A DNA stretch of 64,000 nucleotides. Source: Opisthorchis felineus. Lineage: Eukaryota > Platyhelminthes > Trematoda > Opisthorchiida > Opisthorchiidae. Positions 25,143 through 36,900 of the stretch are shown here, one piece after another. Positions within the stretch are counted from its first letter, which is position 1. Every line of letters begins with the position of its first letter. The translations under genes were made by a program, and so were the position numbers. The notes beneath the pieces are model-generated. The model was not told the origin of the DNA, did not search any database, and saw nothing but the letters and a program-made list of their open reading frames with translations. Location: NCBI GenBank assembly GCA_004794785.1, contig SJOL01009519.1:144239-208238 (forward strand), written 5' to 3'.

Positions 25143-25392
25143 CTAAAAAATCGGCAGCAATATGTGCGGTGTGTGGGCTTCAATCGAGACAGATAGCTTA
25201 AAACATAGATTGAGGAGATCAATCTATGATTGGATGAGTGGATGAATAATTTCGCAAGATGAATGAAACTTCCATCTTAGTATTCGTCTCTCGAGCATCC
25301 AGTCAATACGTGACCACGTAACGTGGTTCCTGCAACTGAAGGATGAGTGGCGCTATTTGCTGTCTAGGTGAGAGTTTATCACACCGCAGTTA

Positions 25393-25600
25393 AGCCGCCC
25401 AAGGCCGAATGGTTAAGTGTTCAACTACTGGTCAGAAGGTCGCGGGTTCCAAGCCCTCTGGGTTTCGAGAGGTTCGCATTGGCGATGTCTCTCAATAAGG
25501 ATTAAAGAGACGTACAGTGCTTCTTGGCTTTTCAGCAGAGACTGTTCTCAGTGAAAGAATGAAACCTCGGTTGAAAAAACTATGCACTATACACTTCATC
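25393..25600 (+). repeat. tRNA-derived SINE, family A copy 3 (best tRNA head)
   Basis: This copy keeps the clearest tRNA-like head: an A box in AAGGCCGAATGGTTAAG (25401-25417) and a B box in GCGGGTTCCAAGCCC (about 25442-25456), laid out like a class II (Leu/Ser-type) tRNA. The body then shows GCTTTTCAGCAGAGACTG and GAAAGAATGAAACCTCGG. It is not a functional tRNA gene: the acceptor stem does not close and the B box is mutated. Confidence 0.65.
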
Positions 25601-28029
25601 TATAAGATTCCCAGATATAAGAAAACTAGCCAAAGAGGCAGGTCTGGCTGCTCAACTTGCTTTTTGTCACAATCTTCCGCCACACTACACACGAGAACAA
25701 CGTTTCAGTTCCATGAGTTATTGGTATAGTCCTTCAATGGCAACATTCAAATGAAAATCCGAAGGGTTATTCACACAAGCTGTCAAGTTATAAGACAAAC
25801 TGATTTTAATGATAGACACTGGATAAAGAAACGTGCAAGGAATCAAAGCTACAACAGCTTTTGGTGATGAACCGGAATTAAGGCAACGTGAATAGTGCTC
25901 CATTTTAATTCTGTATTCAGTGTAGCTGAAGTAAATCAGCAGAAGGCAACCACTAACAAGCAGGCGTATTAGGATTTGTGAGCATGTTCGGTTTGCGGTT
26001 TTCACAGTCTCGAATTTTTTATGGAATTACATTGAAGAATGCAATGTTAATGCACCTCCAGTCGAGAAAAATCGCGCATGTGAATAGAACTTTCCCTTAA
26101 TTTTCTCACACAATGACTTTACCGATCACAGGAAATAGCGCGGCTGATCATGAGACTGACGCGAACACTGGTGCCTGAGGTCTAAGCTTTATGAGAATTG
26201 TGACTGTTAGGATTACTGCCTCTTAACGAACAAATCCACTTTGCTAACGATTCATATTGTATACTGCAACCTTGTTTTATACACTTCAGCCTCTGACATC
26301 CTAGTGGACAGCTAGTTCTTTTTATATTTTGGTTCAGTTGAATTCCATATCACGGAACGATCCACTTGTTTGCAGTACAAATTCCTCGAAGTTGTTTGGT
26401 TTCTCCACTCAGACTGACTGATGTATCAGACTGACTGATACATCATCAGAGTCCATAACAATGACATATGTAGATTACCACTGTGTCTAGATTCCCACGA
26501 AAATATTTTGAGACCGGCTACATGCTGCTCACATTTCTACAGTGAGCACTGGGGTTACATTCAAAGAGAGAAAACTTTCAGCCAATGATCGAGGCCAGAC
26601 TCTAATTACATAATTAATGAAGCATGGCTCCATCTGTAGGTCCCTAGTTCTTCATATACCCGCAAACTTCACAATGAACGAACAAACAATAGCCGGACTT
26701 GCTCGGCGCAGTGCAATCAAAGACAGTTACATACTCATCGATGGCTAAAGATGGCCACCACCTTTCCGGAGTTCTGAAGTTTATATCAGTGCCAAGACGT
26801 TAAATGTTAGATTTAATAACAGCACTTATCGAAGAGCGTGATATGAGAGTAATGTCTACATAGCCTGTTGCTAAGAGAATTCTACGAATGTTATTCCATG
26901 AACGGAATTGAATTATACTTCCACTAATAAAACGTATGATTGCACTTAGTTGTAAAACTCCGGTTTACTGATGAGTTATAAGAGTACACACAAACTGGGT
27001 GAGTTTTCAAAGATGATGCACAACAATTGGTGGAAATTCGTCTGTGGTATCCTTGTTAAAGGGAGCGATTTGGGACAGTATTCCCCAAAGAGATGTTCTG
27101 TAACGGAGAATAATAGGTGCATAAAAACATTAAGATGCGATTTCCTAAACTGTTTATTCCAGCTCTAATTTAACAGATGACGCCGACAAATTTTGCAAAT
27201 TCAAAACTCTGATTTTAATGTCCTTTGTTTTAATGGAACGGTGCATGCAAACTTGACACGCCCATTCAACCGATGTAAGAAAGGAACCTCATGCACGTTC
27301 AGCACATTACAAATGTGACACGGCAGGCAGAATGAAAAAGTAGGCAAAACATTCAGCGCATTTTGGATACGATCTTAAAGCATGGTCTGAAAACAAACGG
27401 TTCGGAATAGGCTGCCATGGGAACTCGATTGTTGCCCACGAGCCCATCATAGGACGATAACGTCCACGGAACGGAGTAACTCATCGATACAGTGTCCTAC
27501 ACGTCTCAAGTAGAGCAAACAGCCTTTCAGAGTACAGTAACGCACTTGATAACAATGTTGGGCATATTTTACCAGAAGCAACGATGACTTTATTCGGAAA
27601 ACAATTACAGTTTTTCAGATAAGGATCGATCCCTAAACTGAATACTCACACGGTCACAGCCTTAGGATTTACAAATAAACTGGTTGCACGTATCTCATTG
27701 CAATACAGTTTGCAGGGAATATGTGGCGAACTCATAACACTCAGTTTCTGTAAATTTATTACCCATACTACCTACACCTACTATATGACTGATGTAATCG
27801 TTCTTATTTTGGCTGGTCATTGTTAAATAGACATTTCCTCATGGTCCATTGTTCTACCAGCTTCTCCTGGCCAACTGCAGGCTAGAAACCAGATTGCCGG
27901 AGGCCAGATATTACAAACAGCCTGGTGCTGATGGCTACCGGTGAGAGCTGGAAAGCGCTATGCTGGGAAGTTCTTTAACGCGAACCCCATCTAAGCGGTT
28001 ACAAGCCATTAGACACGAAATTAAACGTC
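25601..28029. other. Gene-less stretch
   Basis: The only structure noted is a small hairpin at 26421-26445. No gene is supported. Confidence 0.4.
26411..26450. repeat. Tandem plus palindromic short repeat
   Basis: AGACTGACTGATGTATC is followed directly by AGACTGACTGATACATC. This also makes a perfect 10-bp hairpin (GATGTATCAG, loop ACTGA, CTGATACATC). Function unknown. Confidence 0.8.
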
Positions 28030-28242
28030 TCACCTGCAGAGAGTTTTTTAAAGTGAAGATTCTCACGCGTCCTCTTGAACTCTCCCGGACATTTAGTGAA
28101 CATTAAACAATAGTAGCCGGACACTGCAAATCGGTTCCACAATTTCTGTAGTTACCTTCGCCTTCCATCGGATGCGGAGGCAGAGCTTGGACATCAGACC
28201 ATAGACGACTTGCATGATTCATCATTAGTATACACCGTTGCA
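28030..28242 (+). repeat. Repeat family C copy 2 (partial, diverged)
   Basis: Shared blocks with the 24.3-kb copy are CCTCTTGAACTCTCCCGGACATT, GGTTCCACAATTTCTGTA, TTCCATC, and a terminal TCATCATTAGTATACACCGTTGCACC. It has the same orientation as copy 1 and is more diverged than copies 1 and 3 are from each other. Confidence 0.6.
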
Positions 28243-28500
28243 CCGGTATTTCAATTTCAAGGAAAATAATGGATGTGACCCAGGCGGTACTGTTAACTTT
28301 AAGTGGAGAATATGCAAGTTATGATGAGAACTACGCTTATAGTGTATGGCCCACCGGATGAAAAATGCAATGCGACTACGACTTTTTATTGAGAAATGTG
28401 GACTTAGAGCAGCACAAAGACTAGCGCCACATGACCTATATCCTGAAGTCGAGAATTTTCTATCAAACCAGACGCGTCATCCAGGAATGTCTCAAGCAGC

Positions 28501-28560
28501 CATCATCATCATCATCGACAGCATGACATCAGTGTTCAACACCCATGCTTTGCTGCCGTA
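28501..28560 (+). repeat. Repeat family G copy 1 with (CAT)n
   Basis: CATCATCATCATCATCGACAGCATGACATCAGTGTTCAACACCCATGCTTTGCTGCCGTA, described by its blocks, is the near-exact reverse complement of 46121-46180. The microsatellite lies at its left edge and may be the tail from which the repeat primed. Confidence 0.7.
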
Positions 28561-31459
28561 AGCAGCGTCTCAAGCAGCCACTGCGCAAGAAAATCCCATC
28601 AGATCGCCAGTTGGATGCCTTTGGATGGCATGAGTCCTGAGAATCTTTGAAAAGTTTTTCTCATTCATATTACGCGAAAGCATCACAGACAAGCCGGTTG
28701 CTTTTGAGTATGTCTGCTGCATGATAGCGTCATTTCCAGCTGTTTGTGGGGAAGTCTGGAGCCTACCACCGACTTACCAAGTTTATACAATCCGCTGTGA
28801 AGTTTGTGGGATCAAAGAGCACATCAGTAGCTTACCCCTTGAATTTTTAATCTAATATATTGCAGCGGATATCAACTAAGGTTAGTCTGAGATATGCGGC
28901 AAGCTCTGAAACTTAAGCGACGACAAATAATCAGTTGAGAACCGATATAGGAGAGACGGGAGTGAGAATATCTTGTATGCAGATCCAGGAGCATGCAATG
29001 CGAACAAAAAGATAGAGTTTTGGAGGTGGCATAAAAGTTGTCAAACCGGGACCCGCTGAATAAAGTGTACTTTGCTGTCGCCTTTAATGCATAGCTCTCT
29101 TCCCATTCCCCCCACCCACTTAACTGTCCACTGATAGTCCTGCATTTATGCACCAATTTATCAGCTCTCGCCTCCAAAATGCAGCTACCTATCCCATCTC
29201 CCCAAATCATCGGTGAACGAAACTGTGGCAGCTTCAACCACTGTACCACAGGTACGCGGTTCTTACAACTGATAATGATGATAATGACGATGATGACTTT
29301 GCTGTAAGAAAGGGACCCTTATGGCCAGTGGCATTTTGCTTGTATAGAGCGTCTACTTTATTTAAAGTGTAGTATAAAGTAATCAGATTCAATAAGGATG
29401 AAATCAAACGAATCCAAGGCTTATATCAAAACTGATGCCGTATTTCCTTGACGAACCCGCAAAATCTGCACCAAAAATATGTTTGTCCCATAGGAAAAAC
29501 TGAACAGCCGGATTTTTTTGATATGAGGCCCATAGATAGCTACCGTGATTCCTGATAGGTCGCATTGTCAGCCTCACCCAGTTGTATACAGGTGGATGTT
29601 CGTATTTTCATTAGTTTAGCGAATTTCGCTAACATGCATGTTCAGGGCATCTGATGTGACTCTCCCTGGAGGCAGATTCAATTGCACCTCACTGGATTGG
29701 TTAAGGCTGTTCTTTTACCGCAGAGCCTATTTCCCATCCACTTGGTCTCCACATTCCCATAAGAATAAGTCACCCTGGCGATTCCATAGCGGCAGTAGCA
29801 TTGCCACCAATCAGACTGCTAAAGCCGGATTTATCTTGTAGGAGGTCACTAGCAATTTCGGTGACACATTTCGGTAGAACTGAGACACAGGCTGAAGAAT
29901 AATAGCCAAACGTTAACCTGATTTCTGTTGATAAAAAGTTCATTTCATCGACCACAGAAGGCTTGACGTCAGCAGTCCCCAATCGTGCTGTTGAATATCT
30001 CCTCCCTCACCACAGACCGGAAGTTTTACACAAGGGGCTTTTTTGAAGATTGTACAAGTTTGATCATACCCTTCCAAAACCTTGATCCCAATGTAAGGTA
30101 TCGGGGTTACAAAGTGCATTAATTTCAAGTTAGGCCCAAGGATATGGTGTATTAATGGACCAATAGATCCAACTGAATAGACGATGTAATAAACAATTTA
30201 ATGAACCTGAATGACTTCCATCCACTTCTGCATTTTTTCCTCTCACTTTGGGATTAGGTAGGCGCTCTTCGGTTACTCTGCTGTCAAAAGAAGTGACATA
30301 ACCTATCGGGTTTCTCCATGGCTGTAGCAGTCTATTTTCTCGGTACGATCGTGTCGACTTATGTCCTAATCGTTTCACTCGCAACTAATGACCTTCACCT
30401 TTTGGACAACATCCGCGTACAGCTGTACCGGTTTCTTCATGCTGACGTTAATCCAGCAAACTAACATGTTGAGCATGAGAACCAAACCACTGAAGTTGCG
30501 GAACCAACATACGATATTCCTAGAGTTTGGGAACACCTTTCTGGAGGATTTTGTACAAGCAATGATTTAATCTTGCGTGCAGAACATTCAATAAACTTGT
30601 TGAATTCATTATTTATCAGGCAGTATAATAACAGTTGCAATTTGAATAATTCACATGTTAACTGAATAGAACGCGGCAGTTACAGCATCAACAACGCTCT
30701 CTTCATTTGTTTCAACCCCTCATTAACCTTTAATCATTGATAGTGATAGGTGCCACACAGGTTTTCAAGGTTATCAGTAATTTGATGACCTGCAGAAGAT
30801 TTTCAACCTACTCATACGTTTCATTTCGCAGTTGGTTCGCCAAAATGCCAAGTGATATTCAGCTGTTTCCAGGCTAAACCGGCAGGGACTAGCCGAAAGA
30901 AAGTATAATGACTAAATTTGCAGAAATTTTGCCGAGTGTTATGCTTGTTCTGGCGGGTTATGAGCCCCTATCAGGATGAGTTACTTGGTGTTTGCGTAAC
31001 CAAACCTCTACCCCTAGCCAATCAAACCCTAATTTCATAGCCCACCTAATAGTTTTTCACCTGTTACTTGCGAATATTCAGTGCCTCGTCCGATGGCGCA
31101 GTCAACCTCCCCTGAGACGAAGGCAATACCGACATGCTACTCCTGATCTTTCAGTTGATAAAATTTTTTGCCAAATTCGAGGCGCGATTATCCCCTGAGC
31201 GGTTTGCGTTTCGCGGTGGCATACTATCCGGATGCAGGCACTTGGAACAAGTCGAACTTCCTTCAGTTCCCAAAAGAGTCACAAAAGCTATGGTATACGT
31301 GGGCGGTCCTTGGAATTCCAGACAAAGAAATTCACACAAAGCACAACGCATAATGTGTCTAGCAGTTGAAATAATACTGACAGCTCAGGTTTGCTCTCCG
31401 AGCTTCGTAATTTGGTTGCAAGCGTTTCCTCACCACTCGAGGTGACATCAATATGGCAT
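28561..31459. other. Gene-less stretch with one simple-sequence patch
   Basis: A GATAATGATGATAATGACGATGATGAC-like patch lies at about 29271-29297. A GC-richer segment upstream of it (28.9-29.25 kb) may be another old repeat, since it carries a CTGTACCACAGGTACGCGG junction before the ATG-rich tail, but it has no second copy in the window. No gene is supported. Confidence 0.35.
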
Positions 31460-31905
31460 TGTGAGTGAACGTACGCTGAAGCTGTCAAGCGATGTCGGAT
31501 ATTCGACTGACAAACGTTTGATTCGATCGAGGCATACTTACAATAATAAATCCAGTACGATTTGAATGGTGCAATAAGTGCTCGGTTTCTGTTCTGTTGA
31601 CTATTTTGCAAACTAGTTGAGGGACCAGCCATAGACTCTACACTTGGCCCAGCTCTCTTGGATTTATTCATTGTCAAAACTGAGGAATAACCACTAGTCA
31701 AAACTCTTGGCTATAGCAGATATGTCGATGATACTTTCAAAGTATGCGGTGATATTCCTGAACCCCTGTTCCAAATGTTTTCACTGGGTCTCATCCAGAT
31801 ATCTTTTGAATGTGAACGAGTTACCGGGAACAACACAATACAGAACGTTACAGGGCCTCCAAAATCAGCATAAAAAGGACATTTTATCAATTTTTACAGC
31901 TTAGT
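31460..31905 (+). pseudogene. Decayed reverse transcriptase of a Penelope-like element
   Basis: Three RT blocks appear in order on the plus strand, in different frames. First, about 31480-31560 recalls the SxDVxSLFTNVPL...ET / TYFxFNG region. Second, 31624-31689 reads GPAIDSTLGPALLDLFIV, a worn form of the MGSPLGPxLADLFM block. Third, 31704-31815 reads YSRYVDDTFKVCG (the catalytic YxDD block) and then an ISFECE stretch equivalent to SIxFTxE. The RYVDDTF and LGP..A.LF forms are typical of PLE RTs rather than LINE or gypsy. Stops (for example TAA after block two) and frame changes interrupt it. No GIY-YIG endonuclease was found. Confidence 0.62.
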
Positions 31906-33811
31906 TCATCTCAGGATCAAGTGGAGTCTTGTCCGTAGCCTGTTAAAATAGTAGTAATAATTTGCTCAATAAAACCTTCAGCTAAGAAACTGGACTTTTT
32001 AAGAAGTGCACGTTGACTTGATGGTTACTGGCAAAACAAATCAAACGGAAGCATCGGTAGTGAACTATACGGAAGGCAAAGGTCAATCCACTTTAGTTAC
32101 GTCCTCTTTTCAAAAACTACACGAATTCCGCAAGAGAAATTTGTCAGTACAGTTTATGCTACACGTTTAAATGTAGATTTCACCAGCCTTCACGCCATCA
32201 GTTCAGTATGTGTTTACGAATACTTCTGCTTCTGTGGAGTAAGCTATATCGGTTGAGAGACGACGCCATTGTAGTGGGTCGCGTCTGAGCACCTGCCGTC
32301 CACATGGTACAGGAAACAACAATCCTAAGTGAGCATTTTTGTTGCGTCCAATCTTGTTGTTACTGGATATAAAATTCAAGATTGAAACAAACAAGTGAAT
32401 TTCAATTCCGTGTGCCAAAGTTTATACGAAATGATATCCTTTCTATCACAGATGCAATCACTTGTCAGCCTCACATAACTCGCGCAGCGAACATTAGTTT
32501 CATCATCCGTAACCAAGGATGATCTATCACAAGGAATGGTTAAGGTCCACTCAAAATCTTCATTGATTCCGTTCTTTTGGTAGAAGACATGTCAAAATAA
32601 TCACATCGCAAACGGTTTTTCTTCTACGAATCTGGAATCCAGTGAAATAACAAATGACCTGCAGTAACTATTGGATAGTCTTTCAGTTGTATTTCATTCC
32701 GGCTATGTATGAAATGTTCCCATTTTTTCAATCGAGACTTCATGTTAGAATCAGTGTTCTTGGTTTATCCTAATTTGGGACCAAAATAAAGCTGAGGCAA
32801 CAACTATTGGGTGTTAAACGGACAACGTCTTTAGTTTGAATTCCAGTGTGGCTGCTAAATATCTTTTAGAAAGGCTTACTTTCAAGCAAGTGGAACACCA
32901 ATCGGGAAGACGTGAGTGCGCGTTATACACGTGTAATATTATTTGCAGCACCAAAAGATTGTTCATTTGTCTGAGTTTGTAGGACAGCATATCACTCAGT
33001 CAAGCGCCTATTGTGTGATTGGAAGGGTGAGTGAGTGAGTGCGTAAGTCAGCCAGTCCTTTAGCCAGTCGCCCGATCAGTCGGTGAACTCGGTAGTCTCA
33101 AGCCGATTCCACCACTTCCAGCATATGGCTACTGCTTGCAACAAACGCTGAGCAGTATAGACTTGACAAGTGAAATAATGAGCTAATTCTTAGAACTTAC
33201 AAAGTCTGAGTTTTCTGCAAGGCCATGTTCGAGTGGCGAGTTCAAGAATTGATTTCAGAGGCAAAAAGAAAATTTTAGGCCGCTTATCTGTGTATGCTTT
33301 GAATAGAAGTAGGATAACACACAAGTGGTACGAGTGCTAGGGAATATTACCAGTGTATTTCACTTTCGTTTCTTTAGTTAACGTTCATGAACCACAATTT
33401 ACTGTGCACTACCTGTACACCTTGCGAGTTTGAACAAACATGTTTGCGTGACAATATTTGACTGGGTTCGAAAGATTGAAACCCATTAACTTTAAATACC
33501 TGCTCCAAACCGACCCTACTTGGAGTGGATTTTACGATGAAATCAGTGAAGTCCAATCCACATATTTGCAGTTTGAATGTAGAAGTCACATTTTACTGCC
33601 ACAGTGTCATCAAATAATCCAATCTGCAATGTGAATGGATGTAAAAATTTGTCATATTTCCAAATGCTTGGCAGCTTTCCAAACTTTGCGTACGCTCAAT
33701 TAAAAACAATGTGTTCGATTATATCATAACAAGAACTCCCCAAACTACAGTTGAGAAATTTTCATAGTTTGCTGATAGGCACCGTTCAACACTGGGCATG
33801 ACATTTTGTTA
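31906..33811. other. Gene-less stretch
   Basis: Nothing recognised apart from a GTGAGTGAGTGAGTG simple patch at about 33027 and CAGTC-rich sequence following it. Confidence 0.4.
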
Positions 33812-33942
33812 GGCAGAAATTTATGTTACCTCTAACAGAAACCGGCAAACATCTCAATTACCAGAAGATATATATATATATATATCTTCTGGTAATTGAG
33901 ATGTTTGCCAGTTTCTGTTATAGGTAACATAAATTTCTGACC
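33812..33942. repeat. 131-bp near-perfect foldback around (TA)n
   Basis: Left arm 33812-33868 and right arm 33886-33942 are reverse complements with only about three mismatches (CCTCTAAC against CCTATAAC, AACCGG against AACTGG, and one base near the ends). They flank a self-complementary (TA)n centre. The transcript of either strand would form one long hairpin. It could be a miniature inverted-repeat (foldback) element or a palindrome grown at a TA repeat. A microRNA precursor is less likely, given arms of 57 nt with almost no bulges. Confidence 0.95.
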
Positions 33943-36900
33943 ATTTAATTAGGAACTTAGTATCAAACTGTTATTACTAATCTCGAAGTCTTTCAAAAGT
34001 ACCCACAGCTTAATGATATTTTACCATAAAAATGTTGATTTTCACCATCAGATTTGTTTCAGGTACAGATGATCTACATAAAAAACTAAGAATAATAAGA
34101 CATGTATGCTGGTATGTATATATCTCACTCACTCTTGTTTGAAAGTGGTCTGATCTGTTTCTACTGGTAAACGTCCAGCAAAATGCACACATTGTATTGC
34201 CGCATGGTAGTCAAAATACGTCGTTAGAAGGCTTTCCTACAAACAACTACTTTAAGCCCGGCTTAAAAGCAATGTAATCTACATGGGGCGTTATTAGCCA
34301 CCCGAATGCTAAAATTTCAAGAACATCTTCAATGGGACTGCAATCACGGAACTTCAACCTGACGAATTCCGATGGACCACCAATCAATGCCCACCTAATT
34401 TACCCTTATCGTGTTGCCAATTAAGTATCCACACTTGATATTCCAAATGAATAAACCAGTTGAAAAAGTAAATAAATGGTCATTTTATTACAAAGAAATC
34501 AGTTTGAAACTTCTTACGTGTTTTAGCACATCCGTCGTCGTCCAAAAGTACTTTGGATTTCAAACTGGTTTACGTCATATTCACTGAATTACAGAAAAAC
34601 TACAGGGCTGCATTGCTTTGCTTGATTTGGCAAAAATTTCGTATGCACTGGGATTGTGACTACTGATGAATGGTCGAGTAAGTTTTCCAGGAATCTCACG
34701 ATCCTTACACTCACCAAGCCTTGGGGTTATCATGTGCACGGTAATAAAATAAGACCAACTTTTGTTGATATTTCTCCACAACATGTTCTCAATAAATGGA
34801 CATAATGCGGAAAATAAGTTCCCAACTGAGGATAGCAACCTTGGACAATAAAAGTATTGCATCGTTCGTCATTATCCTATTTTGATTTGAGATACACGGA
34901 TAACCATAGGTTAATTCCATCCATAAGTTTGAGATACTTTATCTTAAGGAACTCTACAGTCTTCGAGAAGAGAAGGGGCCCTGTAACTATTTTATCACCG
35001 CTGAACAAACCCATCTTAATAAAGTAGTGAATGTTGCAAAACAGTATTAGTGCACAGTGTTCTAATTTTAATATTCAATTACTTTTTTGTATTTTTATTT
35101 ATAGGACTAAAAAGAATAGGTAGTTGTGACTTTAGTATTCCCAACATTTGGTTTTCAGTATTGGCCAAACGGTCCCGGCGTACACTTTTCTCGTCCGTGT
35201 GTGTGCGCCAATGAAACGGTCTATCAAATATAAACAGTTTCAAGCGTACTCGTTGGAGCGTGAACGAGGAGCTGAGCAACTCTGACAAAAAAATGCTTCA
35301 TTTGTACGTATTTATTTGATTCCGACCTTATTGCGTCGTTATTTTTGGCTTTGAACGGACACAAGATATTGCGCCGTGTTCGAACAATCAAGTAAGTTGC
35401 GATAACCTGTTGAAATATCTCTTGTGCTCTAGAGTGTTCCGCACAATGGTGTCATCAACAACTGGGGTTGTTGAAGCACGACGCAAGTGAATTTGTCCAC
35501 ACCAAACCCGTTTGGCTAGCCCATATCGTACCATGAGGTAAAGGTGCTGGTGCATCCATAGGAGAGGGAAGAGTCACGAGAAACAAGTTACCTTCTTCCA
35601 GAGCCCATTCACAGAGCATGATCCTGGATGTTGTAGTACATAAGCTTTTCACCTAAAACGAAAAACCGACGTGCCACTTTAGTTTGTCAGGATAGAAAAA
35701 CTGGAATTATCACGTTTAAAATTGGGCGGACGTGTCTAGGTTACTCGATGCCCAGAAGAACGACACTGAACTGGTCTTAATGTGTCAATTACTTGACCGG
35801 AATATCAAAACCAACCAGTCGGGTTAAACCTCGGACGCTTGAAACCTGCTGGGACGTGCACTCGGAGTACCTGTGGGTAGCCGAGGGATATGAATAACCG
35901 GAAAGCTGCTCCCATGTGGCGGTCTTGGTCTTGCTCTCCAATTTACGTCGCTGTAGAGTCATTCAGGTGCGGATAACACGATTAGTGACGTGATATGCAA
36001 TGCCGGCCTCTAATGTGTTGACCGAGAGCTGTAGAACAATCATTGTTGGGCAGGATCGAAGAACTGTGCAAGTAAGAAGCAAACCAAAGCCTGTGACGAC
36101 ATCAACAAGATCAGTCAGTCACAATCCCAATTCATTTGAACGTTTGCCGACAATCATTGGAATATTTCATATCTGCAACCAGAGGTTAACATAGGCCAAT
36201 ATCTTACAGTCACCAAGGTTCGTTTGTTTTGGCCAAAACCGCAAACAAAAACAGACTGGTGACACAGGAGATTAATAAACCAATTAGGTACTCAACCGGT
36301 CACAGTCAAGCGAACAGAAAAAGCCGGTGAGTCTTTCAGAAGGATGTCCGGGAAGATGGTTTTTATAATGATGTAATATGTTACTTTTGTTGTTTTTAGC
36401 CGTAACGCTGCGGTCTCCGTCGTTGTCACAAACCCAGAGGTTATGTTGGAGTCGTCTAAAGAAGCTTTTAGTAATATGTATAGGCTTGTCCGTCGAGTAA
36501 ATAACAGTTATATACGTCAAATGGTACACAGCTCACATTGGTGTTTCTTACTGAAGAAATTAGGCAAGTGACTGTTGGATTAGGCTAAAATTTATAGGCA
36601 GCAGCGGATTGGTGAGTGCACAGTTTTCCTTGCTCTGTTAAACTGTATACATTTTCAGGCTCATTTTCTTAGGTGTACCTTAAGGTTGAAGAATTGGCGG
36701 GACTTTATTTACGGCGGTGTCATGGTTACTTGCGCGAACAAATCAATATTGACCACCCCTTTCAGCGTTCACTCACCAACTAAATACGGCTTTGAATACT
36801 ACCAATAACCAAAGGATTGTTTTATGTAATGCCAGCTGCGTCGACGTCGTGCGATCGCGAAAGGCTTCGATGACGTAAAGGCCAGTAGTGTCTGCATCAT

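Noticed and set aside
25393..25470. Functional tRNA-Leu/Ser gene
   Set aside because: A- and B-box-like motifs are present, but the acceptor stem does not close, the B box is mutated, and related copies share a long non-tRNA body, so it is a SINE head.
31288..31701. 137-codon minus-strand frame
   Set aside because: It is antisense to the PLE reverse transcriptase remnant and is best explained as a shadow.
33812..33942. Conventional microRNA precursor
   Set aside because: Arms are too long and too perfectly paired, and the loop is a (TA)n repeat; a foldback element or young palindrome fits better.
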